Assembly: GCF_008831285.2 (NCBI RefSeq)
Contig: NC_045149.1
Span: forward strand, 17,251,035-17,315,034
DNA length: 64,000 nucleotides
Reading direction: 5' to 3'
Source of the DNA: Nymphaea colorata
Lineage: Eukaryota > Streptophyta > Magnoliopsida > Nymphaeales > Nymphaeaceae
Made by a program: the position numbers and the translations under genes
Shown: piece by piece, positions 50,249-61,996 of the stretch
How positions within the stretch are numbered: the first letter of the stretch is position 1
How the letters are laid out: each line of letters starts with the position of its first letter
The notes under the pieces: model-generated
Seen by the model: the letters and a program-made list of their open reading frames with translations, nothing else
The model's database searches: none
Told to the model about the DNA's origin: nothing

Positions 50249-52390
50249 CACCGCTGGTTTTGTGTCTCGCGCGACAAATCGTCGGCCAGGGTGGTATTGA
50301 CTCTCTCTGTCTGTGTCTCCATAGCATGTAATGCTACTAGCAATTACCAAAGTAGCAACCTATCTAGGCCATTGATTCTTGCCCAGAAGAACCCAGGGTA
50401 CTTGATCTCACACGGAAAGCGAAATGGAGCATCCTTGAACTATTGTTGTTCTTATGGTACACACAGACAGGGAGACCTTTAGATTTCGTGCATGGTAGCT
50501 GCAGAAGCACCAAAATCCAATGGGCTCGCTTTTTAACCATTGCCATTAGACGTTGCCATTTTGACAATCACAAATTGAAAAAAGGCTTCAACTCTCGCGT
50601 TTATTGATGTTCATCTTCGTCCGTTCTGATAACTGTTAGGCTGTTAGCTACTACCTCTCGATGGCAAGTCAAAAACTACATCCTTATTTTTGCGAAAGAA
50701 TAATCGGTTCCCCGTTCAATTATAGTTATATACAACATGAAATTAGACTCTTATTTGACAGTTGGGAGCAAAAGTGAAGCTTGTATAAAAAATTAAATAT
50801 GTGAGACCCGTTTGTGAAACTATAACGAGAAAAACTCTCCCTTAAGTTAGGCTCATTTATTGCATGATTTCGGTTTTTCTGAATTTCGGGTTTCCGGGCT
50901 TCCAGCCTTATTCGTAATTCATACCAAGACGATGGAATGCAAATGCTCTTCTACGGTGAGAGTGACCATGTGATAGTCTATTCCAAGATCTCAAATTTCC
51001 ACAAGCCAAAAGAAGTAGGAGATTTGGATTCCGGTTAGTTAAACGCATAAGAAGTTGGATTTGGATTTGCACTTGGAACAGTGACAGGAAACCAAATCCT
51101 TGAAGTTAAATGGTACCAACAGGATGCAAGTTGCAACATCAGGAAGGTGCCTATCCGAAGGCATCAAAAGCAAGCATGTACCATAAGGTGATGGACAGAC
51201 TGTTCACTCATGCTCACTCAGCAAGAAGATGCTTTCATTGATAATGAATCTTTTTTTTTCTTTTTTTTTATTTCCTTGAGAGCTAGCATATTTATTGGGT
51301 ATTTTGCTTCCCTTTTTTTCTTTGGGCCGCTTCCTTTATTACTCTGATGCTGATTGAGTGTTTGAATAGACTTCTCTTAGTGCAAGGGCTTTTTAAAGTT
51401 GAAGCTCTTGGGCAGGCACCCTTGAAAGTGCTAATTAGTGCTTCACGTTCACTAGCGATGACAAGCAATGGGAGGATATCAAGGATTGGATCTCTTAGAA
51501 ATGCATTAGGCTGGAGATGGTAGGTTTCCTGCCGCACTTTTCCCTCTAAACTTCTTGATTCACCCCCACTTCATATGAAATGTAGTCTGTTTCTTGGCGG
51601 CTGAAAGAAGGACCCAGTAATAAGGCCTACTGCACATGGAACACCACGTTTTTAACTCTCTCGCTCACACTCTCTCTTCCCCCAACCCCCCAAAAACGTC
51701 ATGGAGAAATGTGAGATTCAGTTCCACAGGCGTGAGAACGGGAGCCTGCCTCCCGGCAAATTTTTATTCAAATTGCACATGCATAAGCACAGTTCGTCTT
51801 AATACAACAAACCGTGTGAACATAAGATACCAACTCATCATATTGTCCAAGGGCGTAACATAATCAGGCTGGTGGCATGGGGAAAGACATGTTGCCCAAT
51901 TGATTCACGTCCTATTCTCCAATACCATATGGAGTGGTGTGTGGTACCAAGCTGACGGTATACTATCATCTCACTAGGCACAAATGCAAAGGAGCCAGCT
52001 TCCTTTTTGGAATAGTGGGTCATACGCCTTTAGGTCAATGACAGATATCAACTCATGTTATCTATTTGTTCATAATCAGGAAGAATCAAACACCTTCGAC
52101 TAAGAGAAACATAGTAACAGGTAGCTACAATTAGCCCAAGCAAGGAGAGGTGGGTTGTCTTCTAAAAGCAGTTTAGACCTTACGCTTTTCTTCATGAAAA
52201 GATTGACCATTGATGGGGAAAAACTGGAAAAAATTAAGTACAATAGCATTCATCAGTTGGCTGCGATACAAGTGAAACAACAAAAGAAAGCACGTTGGTG
52301 CACCATTACCATCGAAACATTTTTTCTTGAAAGCAAAAAAATGGCCTAAATCCTAAGAATTGAATCAACCATAAACATTGGCATGAATGC
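49967..52390. other. Intergenic; promoter side of one minus-strand gene and 3' side of the next
   Basis: Starts with the GA-rich leader of the unrecognised gene and a (CT)n run (50201-50245). The rest is unremarkable; the stretch just above the DUF1997 stop at 52391 may be its 3' UTR. No gene is supported. Confidence 0.55.
50201..50245. repeat. (CT)n microsatellite
   Basis: About 45 bp of CT dinucleotides (GA on the strand of the adjacent gene) upstream of the 49966 start. GA/CT runs are common in plant promoters and leaders. Confidence 0.95.
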
Positions 52391-55300
52391 TCATATTTCT
52401 CCAGTTCCAAGAGGTTGTCGGGAATCATCACCAGAGCTCCATGCTTTGTAGTCCTTTACAAGCTAAGGAACACGACAATATAAATTAATGCAGTCATATT
52501 GCACCCAAAAATAATTGGACCATAATACATGTTCAACAAAAAAAGGGGGTAGGCTGAACGCAGGTTATTCAGTCCTTCCACTTAACAAGGTGACATACCA
52601 AGAGGGCCATTCACTTATTGGTCTACCATCATTAATAGATTTACAAGGATGGTCATCTTTGTGGTCAATATTGCTGGGTCTAAAAAACAAGCCGTGAACT
52701 CAACTCCAGGCATGAGCATGTTACAGTTGCAAATGGGCATGAACTACACAAGATAAAACAAAATTGAATTCTTACATTTACTAGAGGGGCAACAAAAAGC
52801 TGAGTGCTCCCTAGACAGGAAAAGAATCAAGGCTTCAAGCGCCTGACGAAATGAACTTTTTGAATGACTATTGCTGTACTTTCTGAGCCATCTCGCTAGA
52901 CCTTTCCTCTTTCCTTTTTCAAGTTGCCTTCCTTACAACTGGATCCATTAAGGTCTGCGTGTATAGCAGAGTCCCTCAAAATCCATTACTCTAGCGATGC
53001 ACTTGTGCAATTTTCATTGGGTCCTGATTTTTAAGCAAATAGTCCTCTACTAGCATTTTTTTCCGTCATTTTGTATCAAAGCAAAAATGTATATGCTTGG
53101 CAAGATTAAAGTCCAAGCAAATTGAATGCGTTGTTGCCTAGGAAAGTTGAGTATGTTGTATTTTGGTATCTGTTGTTGACTATGCTCCATGTTTCATGTG
53201 CTTCTGCACAAACCGCAGTTTTCCTCATCATGCTGGAGCAAGAAGCAAAATAATGGGCAACCACCTCAAAGTTGTAACCAGCTGAAACAATTGAGGTACG
53301 AACCTAAGTCCATAATGAACCATCTATGGATCTGGTCTCACAACAAGGCAAGTGCTCATGTCTCAAAATTGGCTATAGTCATATTAAAAATTCACTACTC
53401 TTCATAAAAGGGCCAAGCGTTCACAACCCATGTTGCTGAGTGCAATAACGGGAGAAAATATACATACCAGACAGATGGTGGTCTTTCTGCTATACTTACA
53501 TGGCTGATTTGACAGATCATATCACATAGTACCTTTTTTTCCATAAACCTTGTGAACTATCAGGATATGATCTATGAACACTTTAACAGAGGACCAGCCA
53601 TGAATATGTTGTCTTTATCTAACAAACTTCAGAAAGGTGGACGATTAGCCACATAGCTCTTAGTAACCATAACTATGCACAAGAGTTGCCCTAAAGCATA
53701 GCGAAGTGACTAATGGTAACAGAACAGCAGTTCCAATGGAAAATGCAGGTATTCAAGGGTGAGAAAAAACAGACTTATGGATTCAGTATGATCTCACAAT
53801 CACAGGCTAAATCAATTAAAGGGAAAATTCTATTTAAGACAGTTTAAAAACTTGGACTAACCTGTGCAAGAAACCGTGGTAGCATAATCTTCAAGATCTG
53901 CTCCATAACTTGATTTCCACTTGATTCTATCAGCGCAGCAGGAAGTGCACGGAATGCAAAAGGTATGTCTATGACAACCTGAAGAATTCATTCAGAGTCA
54001 GAACAAGAAGAAAGGAGGAAAGCTTCCTGTAGCGATATTCAAATTTGTGCAAGTCACCTCAATTTCAGTATCTGATATAAGTTGCTGCATCGTTGAGCCA
54101 TTATTGTTGACACTGCAGGATATCCTATTCACCATAGAAGCTGGAAGAAACAAAAAAATAGAATCAGAGATCTCCTGAAAGGAATACCCCATTGTAAATC
54201 AAGGGCCTCATTATCACAATTGAGAGAGATCCAACTCAGAAAAGATAAGAAAATCCACAATAAGGCAACTTCTTCATGCCACTTTTGAATTTCACTGGAG
54301 AATATATCTTCACCGGTTATGAAAGCATGGCAGACTGCATACAATTTGCACCTGGTTCAGCCATGTTCATCACACCATTGTTCTCAGCTTCTCACCCGTC
54401 TCCACATTAATCAACATCCTCTTTTTGGGACTTACATGAAAAGCCAGAAAAGCTGTCCCAAAAGTTTTAGCACAGTCCAGTCTGGCTGCATTTAGAAAAG
54501 GTCATGGAGAATCAAGTACTAGTAGAGTATTTGTCAGCAGAAAGAGAGAGCCCTTTCTTGCCTACAAGTCCATTTTCTCAAGGTTTGTGTCAGTCACTTC
54601 TCTACCAAAGGGAAGATGCCACGCCAATGCCCTTTGGCATAGGTGGCTTGCTAAGTGTAAATAAGCTGGATTTCTTGTAACTTCATGTAATGTTGCCTTT
54701 CATCTTCATATGTGTATCTTTCTGTCCTTATGAAATTCCTGTCTCATTTACCATAATCTTGGCAGGGTTTTTCTAAAAAAATGTCTCCAAAATGCTAAGG
54801 CCCACATAGCTATCTGTTGAAGTAACCACACAGCAATCTGTTACAACCACCCTCTTGTACATGAAATTAGTTGAAGGACTAGAAAAATCTTAGAACATGC
54901 ATAAATGACTCCAAGTCTACACCAGATTACATCAACTAGTATCCTGGCTGTTTTCCTAGTTGAACTATCCATCTCTTTCAACCAATGCTCCATGTTCCTG
55001 GGCAGGATTCCATGTTCCTGGGCAGGATCGACATGCTAAATTCTGCTCCCATCTGCAAACCAGAAATTGAGTACAAAAGTTATCTCCACCACCCGCCAAA
55101 TCATGCTCCTTGAGTAGTGTTATAGTAGTCACCACCATTTTATCAAAAGGCCTTATTCCTAAGCTCAACCTCCCTGAACCCAGTCTAGCCCAATTTAAGA
55201 GACTAGATATTGACAGGCGAGACTCCAAACTCTCCATGTCTGAGTTGATCCTTTTTGGAACTTACAACCATGGAACAAAAAGAACCAAAAACCACATAGC

Positions 55301-56753
55301 ATATGCTTTTTTGGACAAATCTTACAAGAGAAAGACAAGCTACGGATAGTGACTCGATCTTCCTATTGCAGATTCTTCTGTCATGAACAAGCGTGCAGCA
55401 GGGGTGGAGTCAGAAAATTCTAGCTAAGGGGCACCAAATATAAAATTTTAAATTTTAAGGGGCACCAACATGTGATGTAAGTGAAAAAAAAAATTACTCA
55501 AAAATATTAATACAAAACTTTTAAAAAAAAATTGGATTGTGTGGGCAACTGCCCACACCTCCTGCCCACACCTCCTCCGCCCCGGCGTGCAGTAAATACC
55601 TCCATCAACCATGAAGTAGCATACTTGAAGGCAGATTTGATGCATCACCGGTAAAGCAGGTGCCCATTGTTTCCTTTCTATCCTCATCGAAATCATAAAT
55701 CACGGTTCACACCTATCTGCGTTTACCATGAAGATACTGCGTGTCTCCAAGCATAGCAACAAGGACTGGTACCCGGGAATCGAGAAAGTAGGTCCAGCAA
55801 CACAACGCATTAGTTTCAATATTTATATATCTAGAGGCCAACTTGATGTTTGTCTGTAAACCACTAATTGAAGTATATATAGTCATTAGTCAGGGGAAAA
55901 CGAGTTATTTCCGCACTACACGAGGAATGTAGAAAAGAATCGCCGGATACCCCACAAACCAACGGCCAAGAGATCAATCAGACAGGTAAGGAACAGCCTA
56001 TATAGAAATTGAAGCAAATGGCGTGAGAAAATTCGCCATTGGAATAGCAAAAGAAGTATGTGAGTTTGCACCTGAGAATTTCTCGTTCTGCTGTACAACA
56101 ATCGGAGACCCTTCCAGCTACATCGATCGACAAGTGAAAGAGTAACAATCAGCAGAATACCTATTAATTCAATGACCCAAAAGTAGAGATCCAATTGATT
56201 CGAACAGCTATAGATTCACACCAGAAGCAGCAACCACGGCAGCCTACCTTACAGGATAAAAGGCGAATGCAGCAACCACTAGGCTCTACTTCGACTCGGA
56301 CCATCAGAACAGGGCAAACTTCGAAATTGAAGAACTTGAATTTGTAGACATAGCACCGGAAAGTGTTCTCATCCACCCGCTCGATCCGTTCTGCGTCCAA
56401 AACCGAGTACTGGCTCGCCGGCAACCTCATGTATTGCTCTGCACAGGAATTGGGTGGTGGGTCCTTCTCTAAAACAAGAAGCGAACCGAAGGAAAGAGAA
56501 CCAGAACGTGGGTATCGCTCATACCAAGTGGTCGCTCCGGGTTCTGGACGACGGTCACAGATTCCATTCTTTTAGCAGCAAAGCGGGCTCGAGGAGGAGA
56601 AGAAGCCCCGATGAGAGGGTCCAGAGCAGCCCGAGGGAATACCACTCTCTGCTTGGCGCTTCTTCCATGGAGCTTGGTGGAGATAGGAAGCAACGAGTAG
56701 CTCAAAGGAGAAAGGTCGCGTATGACGGATGAGGATGACGGGGGATTCATCAT
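52391..56753 (-). CDS. DUF1997 family protein, probably plastid-targeted
   Basis: Plant member of the DUF1997 family, whose biochemical role is unknown. Exons on the minus strand: 56753-56525, 56438-56248, 56117-56072, 54140-54058, 53978-53862, 52462-52391; all phases agree, 245 residues. The first 60 or so residues (MMNPPSSSS..., Ser/Arg-rich, few acidic) look like a transit peptide. The core runs EQYMRLPASQYSVLDAERIE, FRCYVYKFKFFNFEVCPVL, LEGSPIVVQQNEKF, MVNRISC, VVIDIPFAFRALPAALIESS, ILKIMLPRFLAQ, and ends VKDYKAWSSGDDSRQPLGTGEI, which I recognise from plant relatives. Two ATGs sit in tandem (56753, 56750). Intron 3 carries a hAT-like miniature element; intron 5 is 1.4 kb. Confidence 0.9.
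55399..55584. mobile_element. hAT-like miniature element (186 bp) in a DUF1997 intron, perfect 8-bp target duplication
   Basis: Flanked by GCGTGCAG at 55391-55398 and 55585-55592. Ends CAGGGGTGGAG and CTCCGCCCCG form an 11/10-bp inverted repeat with one gap. Interior holds GTGGGCAACTGCCCACACC and AT-rich DNA. It lies well inside intron 3 (56071-54141), so it should be removed with the intron. Confidence 0.9.
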
Positions 56754-58169
56754 CACTCCTAATTCTCCTTCTCCTTAGGCCTCCTAATTCTTCTTCTCCT
56801 TATGCCTGCCACTCTTAGCGGTAAAAGATACGATTGGGCTTTGCTATATTTCGTCGCGCTAGCTGCACTTGGCTTCGCCGTGTAGATAAGCGGAGTAGTC
56901 TTTCTCTCTCCCTCCCTCCCTCTCGTTCCTGGTCCATGATTGGGACGATCACGGACCACATCTGTTTAAGTGATACACAATGGAAGCCAACAATATTGGA
57001 AGACGAAAGGCGGGTGTCTGTCACATCAATTTGTTCGTAATCATTTGATTGAAGCCCTGCATCTTGACGTCGAGGAAAAGCAAATCCCCACTCTCCTGGA
57101 ACAAGACCTTTGACTGCAACCCTTCGACTCTATACAGGTAGGTACATCTTGGCTTTAGGCCTAGATGGGCTAGTGACTAGGGACCATTTTAAGCTCTAAA
57201 TCAGTGACACTCTGGAAATCACATCTAGTCAAACCTGCATTTTCCCTGAAATCTAAAGATGTAAATGGTTTAGACTCAGTATATTTACTAATTTGCAAAC
57301 TGAGCATATTTACGAATTTGAAAACCATATCCTAATTAAGTCTAGAACCATCCGTGGGGTTTTATCTGAGAAAAGTAAAGCAAATCAAACTAAGACAAAA
57401 AAAGCTTGGGAATAACAGATCAGCGTTGTCAATATCGGCCTCCAGCACCAACCACAAATCTATTGAAGAAAGTTGAAAATATTGACAACATTATTCATTT
57501 AAGCTTGGGAGAATAGTTTTCAATACGACATAAGAATAGTTTTCTAACCATACAGAATGAATTATTACCCCGAACAAAACTTCCAGGAGTTGATTCCATC
57601 GTGTACAGTTTCATCCAAAACTATACAAAAATGTTACACCATAGACAAATTCATGGAAGGGTCATTTGAAATTCACGACAAGATGTTCTGCAAGCAAAAT
57701 AAGATATTTTACTTGCAAAACAAAGGTGCAGTCTCTAGCTAAAACCAGAGAAACTCCCCATTTCAACAAACCCGAAACCGGATAACTTGATCAAAACGAT
57801 CCGCGTGACATCACAATCACCATCGCCGCCTTCAAGGTCATCAGTTACCAACTGATAGCTATCGACGTTTTGTTTTTCCACCATAAATTACCAGCAAGAT
57901 TATCAACGTTTTGTTAGACCATAAATTACCAGCAAGAACACTGCACCAAAGAGCAAGAAGAAAAATCGGAGAGAGAACTAAACTAACTTCATTGTAAAAG
58001 GGTAACAAGAGTTTAAGTTTTCATTTACACGGACCACAAATCGCTAGTCATCCCCAAAACCCAAATCCCCCCGCACTCGCTGTTTCCACCGGTTCATTAG
58101 AAGGAGGAAAATGAAACCCCTCCCTCGAAGAAGAGGAAAAAGCCAAAAGATAAGAACCCCTCTGCATGA
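56754..58169. other. Intergenic
   Basis: Contains the DUF1997 promoter (with a small CCTCCTAATTCTTCTTCTCC duplication near 56757-56810) and the H2B copy 1 3' side. Nothing else recognised. Confidence 0.6.
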
Positions 58170-58628
58170 TCAAGAGCTCGTAAACTTGGTGACGGCCTTC
58201 GTGCCCTCGGAGACGGCGTGCTTGGCGAGTTCACCGGGGAGAACCAGTCGGACGGATGTCTGAATCTCCCGCGAGGTAATGGTGGGCTTCTTGTTATAGC
58301 GAGCGAGACGGGACGCCTCCTGCGCAAGCTTCTCGAAGATGTCATTGATGAAGGAGTTCATGATGCTCATCGCCTTGCTGGAGATACCGACATCAGGATG
58401 CACCTGCTTCAGCACCTTGAATATGTAGATCTTATACGTCTCCGATCCCTTCTTCAACTTCTTCTTCTTCTTGTCCGACCCTTCTTTCCCAGGCAGTCTC
58501 TTCTCCGCCTTGGGCTTCTTCTCTGCGGGGACCTTCTCCGCCATTGCCTTCTTCTCCTCTGCGGCAGCAGGTTTCTTCTCCGCAGGTTTCTTCTCCGCAG
58601 GCTTCTTCTCCGCGGCCTTGGGCGCCAT
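58170..58628 (-). CDS. Histone H2B, copy 1
   Basis: Intronless, 152 residues; core histone pairing with H2A in the nucleosome. The N-terminal tail has the plant-type [16 protein letters not shown] repeats, then [20 protein letters not shown], the histone fold [40 protein letters not shown] and the C-terminus AVTKFTSS with the lysine (K148) at the usual monoubiquitination site. The ATG at 58628 is chosen because MAPKAAEKK is the conserved start; the frame is open nine codons further up. Differs from copy 2 by a few tail residues and by Val/Ile and Ser/Gly changes in the fold. A complete histone-type promoter lies upstream. Confidence 0.97.
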   Translation of the reverse strand: MAPKAAEKKPAEKKPAEKKPAAAEEKKAMAEKVPAEKKPKAEKRLPGKEGSDKKKKKLKKGSETYKIYIFKVLKQVHPDVGISSKAMSIMNSFINDIFEKLAQEASRLARYNKKPTITSREIQTSVRLVLPGELAKHAVSEGTKAVTKFTSS

Positions 58629-58707
58629 TATCGTCGACAGACAAACAGAGAGCAAAGGAGCGAGGGTTTATGAAAAAGAGAGTGAGGCGGCTGGAGGAGG
58701 GAAGAAA

Positions 58708-58716
58708 ATATATATA
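58708..58716 (-). promoter_or_regulatory. TATA box of H2B copy 1
   Basis: TATATAT run 80-88 bp upstream of the ATG. It stands between the start codon and the CCAAT and octamer elements, in the usual order. Confidence 0.7.
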
Positions 58717-58736
58717 GTGTTCGAATCTGCGGTTGC

Positions 58737-58741
58737 ATTGG
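58737..58741 (-). promoter_or_regulatory. CCAAT box of H2B copy 1
   Basis: ATTGG on the plus strand, CCAAT in gene orientation, about 25 bp upstream of the TATA box. Confidence 0.55.
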
Positions 58742-58755
58742 CTAGTTCTTGTCGA

Positions 58756-58773
58756 CGCGGATCACGAACGTCA
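58756..58773 (-). promoter_or_regulatory. Histone octamer plus hexamer element
   Basis: In gene orientation TGACGT, five bases, then GATCCGCG (octamer CGCGGATC on the plus strand, 58756-58763; hexamer ACGTCA at 58768-58773). Plant histone genes use the octamer with a nearby hexamer for S-phase expression. Here the hexamer is reversed relative to the classical type I arrangement. Confidence 0.7.
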
Positions 58774-59742
58774 ACCGTTCATCAGACTGCTCGTTTGACG
58801 GTCGAGATGCATTTCTTTACCGTGCGGGCGTCATTTAGATCGGGTCGAACCCATTACGTCCATGTTGGATCCAGATTTAGAAATGGTTCAGAGAAATACT
58901 AAATGATGTTGCTCAATCTTAATTAACTTTACTAAAAACTAAAAATAAATAAATAGAAAATATATTGTTCATTCTTCAGTGTTACAAGATTTGAAAGTTA
59001 CCATCGAAATGTGGAAAACATCATTTTGCAGATTTGAGTCATTTCTTGTGCTGCAATAATCACTTTTAAGTCTGGATCAGATGGGTAGCCTGATCCAGTT
59101 TGATGTGCAATATTGAATCGGCCCTCAAGTGACCCGGTCCGACCATAAACATGAATTTTAAGCTTACAAACCCCACACTTTTCATTTGAACCCGTTTTTA
59201 GATCGATCCGATTCGAGGAAATTCGAACCTGTGCGACTCATTTGGCGCCATGTTTTCCCGCGAAGGCCTCCGGATTTGACTCAAAACGCACCGATGTACT
59301 GGGCAAGAAAGACAGTGACACATGGACACAAACGACTCGGTTGTTCTTGCCATTTCGCTCCTGAAAACGATACGGAACCAGAACTCTGTAGATCCACTGT
59401 GGTCATTCTTTCTCGTTTTTGTTGAAGTACATACACCGATACTCACCGCTCTGGTGATCTTGGAAATAGAAACGAAGCAACGAACAGAAACAGGCATCGA
59501 AGAAAATCGGAACAGAGAAGCGGATGCCAGAAGGATAGCTCAATCGGTTAAAATCAATTACTATTCCAAAGAGAAACAAGTTCACGAAATAAAGATGTTG
59601 AAGAAGTTGACATTTTTGATATCTCGATTCATTCTTTGAACAACGTATACGCTAGCCACAATAGAAACAGGGTAGCTGATCAGGGAAAACCCTTGACAAA
59701 GGGCTGAACAGACACACACACACACACGAAACTAGAACAAGA
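58774..59742. other. Spacer between the H2B genes
   Basis: No gene supported. The distal part before 59742 is the 3' side of H2B copy 2. A tRNA-like A-box word at 59537-59553 has no B box. Confidence 0.6.
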
Positions 59743-60201
59743 CTACGAGCTAGTGAACTTAGTGACAGCTTTGGTGCCCTCGGAGACGGCGTGCTTGGCA
59801 AGCTCGCCGGGGAGGACGAGGCGGACGGAGGTCTGGATCTCCCGCGAGGTGATGGTGGGCTTCTTGTTGTAGCGGGCGAGTCGAGACGCCTCCTGAGCAA
59901 GCTTCTCGAAGATGTCGTTGATGAAGGAGTTCATGATGCCCATTGCCTTGCTGGAGATCCCGATATCAGGATGCACCTGCTTCAGCACCTTGAAAATGTA
60001 GATCTTGTACGTCTCCGTTCCTTTCTTCAACTTCTTCTTCTTCTTGTCCGCTCCTTCTTTTCCCGGCAGCTTCTTCTCCGCCTTGGGCTTCTTCTCTGCA
60101 GGCGCCTTCTCGGCCACCGCCTTCTTCTCCTCTCCGGCGGCCGGCTTCTTCTCTGCGGGCTTCTTCTCCGCGGGCTTCTTCTCCGCCGCCTTGGGTGCCA
60201 T
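59743..60201 (-). CDS. Histone H2B, copy 2
   Basis: Intronless, 152 residues, same orientation as copy 1 and 1.1 kb upstream of it in transcription direction. Tail [20 protein letters not shown], linker [20 protein letters not shown], fold [21 protein letters not shown]-terminus AVTKFTSS with K148. The isoleucine and glycine in the fold are what I recall as usual in plant H2B, making this the less diverged copy. Start at ATG 60201 (MAPKAAEKK); the frame extends 34 codons upstream through the TATA region and is not expected to be translated. Confidence 0.97.
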   Translation of the reverse strand: MAPKAAEKKPAEKKPAEKKPAAGEEKKAVAEKAPAEKKPKAEKKLPGKEGADKKKKKLKKGTETYKIYIFKVLKQVHPDIGISSKAMGIMNSFINDIFEKLAQEASRLARYNKKPTITSREIQTSVRLVLPGELAKHAVSEGTKAVTKFTSS

Positions 60202-60290
60202 CTCTCTACAGACTACAAACCTCGGCCGATCGGCAAAATGGAACTTCGAAATGGGTGAAGCGAACTGCGGGGAAAGCGCGCATATATACA

Positions 60291-60298
60291 TATAAATA
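60291..60298 (-). promoter_or_regulatory. TATA box of H2B copy 2
   Basis: TATTTATA in gene orientation, 90-97 bp upstream of the ATG, matching the spacing in copy 1. Confidence 0.65.
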
Positions 60299-60318
60299 GA
60301 CAAATGAGCTGCACTCTG

Positions 60319-60323
60319 ATTGG
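60319..60323 (-). promoter_or_regulatory. CCAAT box of H2B copy 2
   Basis: CCAAT in gene orientation about 22 bp above the TATA box. Further up, ACGTCGGATCGA (60358-60369 on the plus strand) resembles a fused hexamer and octamer but matches neither perfectly. Confidence 0.5.
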
Positions 60324-60455
60324 TTGGGTTCGGAAGACGCGAATTGACAAATTTCGAACGTCGGATCGAGAGTGAAGGAAATTAACGGGTCAGATCTCTC
60401 CTGAAGCAGTGCGCCGCCCTGCTCGGCCATCGACTGGGTCGGGACGTGGTTCGTC

Positions 60456-60456
<1 letters not shown>

Positions 60457-60486
<30 letters not shown>
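60457..60486. repeat. (GTGTTC)5 hexanucleotide microsatellite
   Basis: Five perfect GTGTTC units upstream of H2B copy 2. Confidence 0.97.
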
Positions 60487-60488
<2 letters not shown>

Positions 60489-61996
60489 CTCTTCTGGACA
60501 ACCTAAACATGTTGGAAACTTGGTCTTGATGATCAGCATAGTTGGTCGGACTAACAGACTTCAATCTCGTTGGCACTATGCATCTGTGTTATATAAACGA
60601 TGAAGGTTGATACATTGTTTTGGTCACTAATGTTGACACAACTCGAGCGAAGCTCATGACTTCAAAAGCAACGGAATGGAAGGACCTTCACACTTCTTTT
60701 TTTAATTGTGGGTTGTTAAGCTCTCGCTCACCTAAAATTTATTGAAAGCGAAGTAACTTTTGTAGCTTCTCCATAAAATATGAAAGGTTGATGCGCTTAT
60801 TTAAGTTGATGTGAAAATGTTTCTCACCAACTTCCATGAGAAACAAGCCCCTTGAGGCTTGGTGTACCAAGAGGGGTCTTTATTTGATTATGTTTGCTTA
60901 TGGCGTTAAGCTTCCTGCACATGTCCAAGTAGCATACAGATGTAAATACCTAATGTCTCTATGCTCTTAATTAAAAATGTATTTGTGATATATATGAGCA
61001 ACTAAAAATACAGTTAAAGGTTATTTGGAGGTAGAAGTTTGTAGCAGAGGTTGTGGTATTAATATATAAATAAGCAAATTCAATTTTATTTTCTAATGAG
61101 AAGTTACCTTCTTTTTTTCATCTATAATTCATTTGAAACTCCAAAAAGTCATGCAGGCAAGGGAAATGAATACTTTATAGTATCTTTTTTGGGCACTGAG
61201 ACTTTGGTTTTAATAAAACGGGCAGTCATAAAAGTATTTACTATTTGAATCTAATGTTTAAGAATGTACATGACAAACTCGTTTGAAGGATATACGGTGG
61301 GTCTACCTACCTTGTTCCGAATATGTATTGTGGATCTACCGAAACACCGAAACAAGTAAACCTTTAAGGATTTACACAAAAGCCGCTTTCTCTAAGTAAA
61401 CATTATGTCTGATTTAGATATTTTATTTTTATGGCAACACCACATTCAACTTAATTCACCTTATTACTATTCGATACCCATTGCATCAAAGCAATATTAA
61501 TCTCATTAATATTCCTATCTTTTCAGTTTCCAATCTGTTTGAATCCCCAATTATGACATAGGAATAAAAAAAAAGTACCTCATTAGCCGCATCCTTCAGT
61601 AAAATTTTACATTTTGAATATCCACAACACTGTCCGATGTGATGCTTTGGAAGGAAAATATTTTACCACTTTAGGCAAGGCTAACTTTCACATCCATTTT
61701 TCTCTCTCTAGATGAGATCGTCACATGCCAAACACGCAAGCAAAATATCTCGTTAGACGCACTTTTGCTTCGGTTATGAGATTTTTTTCACGCCTCCATA
61801 ACGTGCCCTAGTTGCAAGCCATATTCTAAATTTATAATCGCTGGAATGAAAAAAGGAAAGCTAGAAATAAAGTTGGTTGTGGGAGAAAAAGGGGCCAAAC
61901 GAAAATTCTGGGGTCCAATGATCCAGTTCGATATTGGCGAGAAAGGAAAGAGGAGAGGAGGCGCGTGGGATGGTGTTGGAGATTGCTTCCCTCAGA

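Larger units (their letters stand above)
60202..61996. other. Intergenic between H2B copy 2 and the KH gene
   Basis: Divergent promoters: H2B to the left, BTR1-like to the right. Holds a (GTGTTC)5 repeat at 60457-60486. The 61840-61996 stretch, purine-rich with GAGGCGCG, is probably the KH gene leader. No gene in between. Confidence 0.6.

Noticed and set aside
58218-58673. Long plus-strand frames opposite both H2B genes
   Set aside because: Shadows of lysine- and alanine-rich H2B coding sequence.
59531-59560. tRNA-like word GGATAGCTCAATCGGTTA
   Set aside because: No B box or foldable cloverleaf follows.
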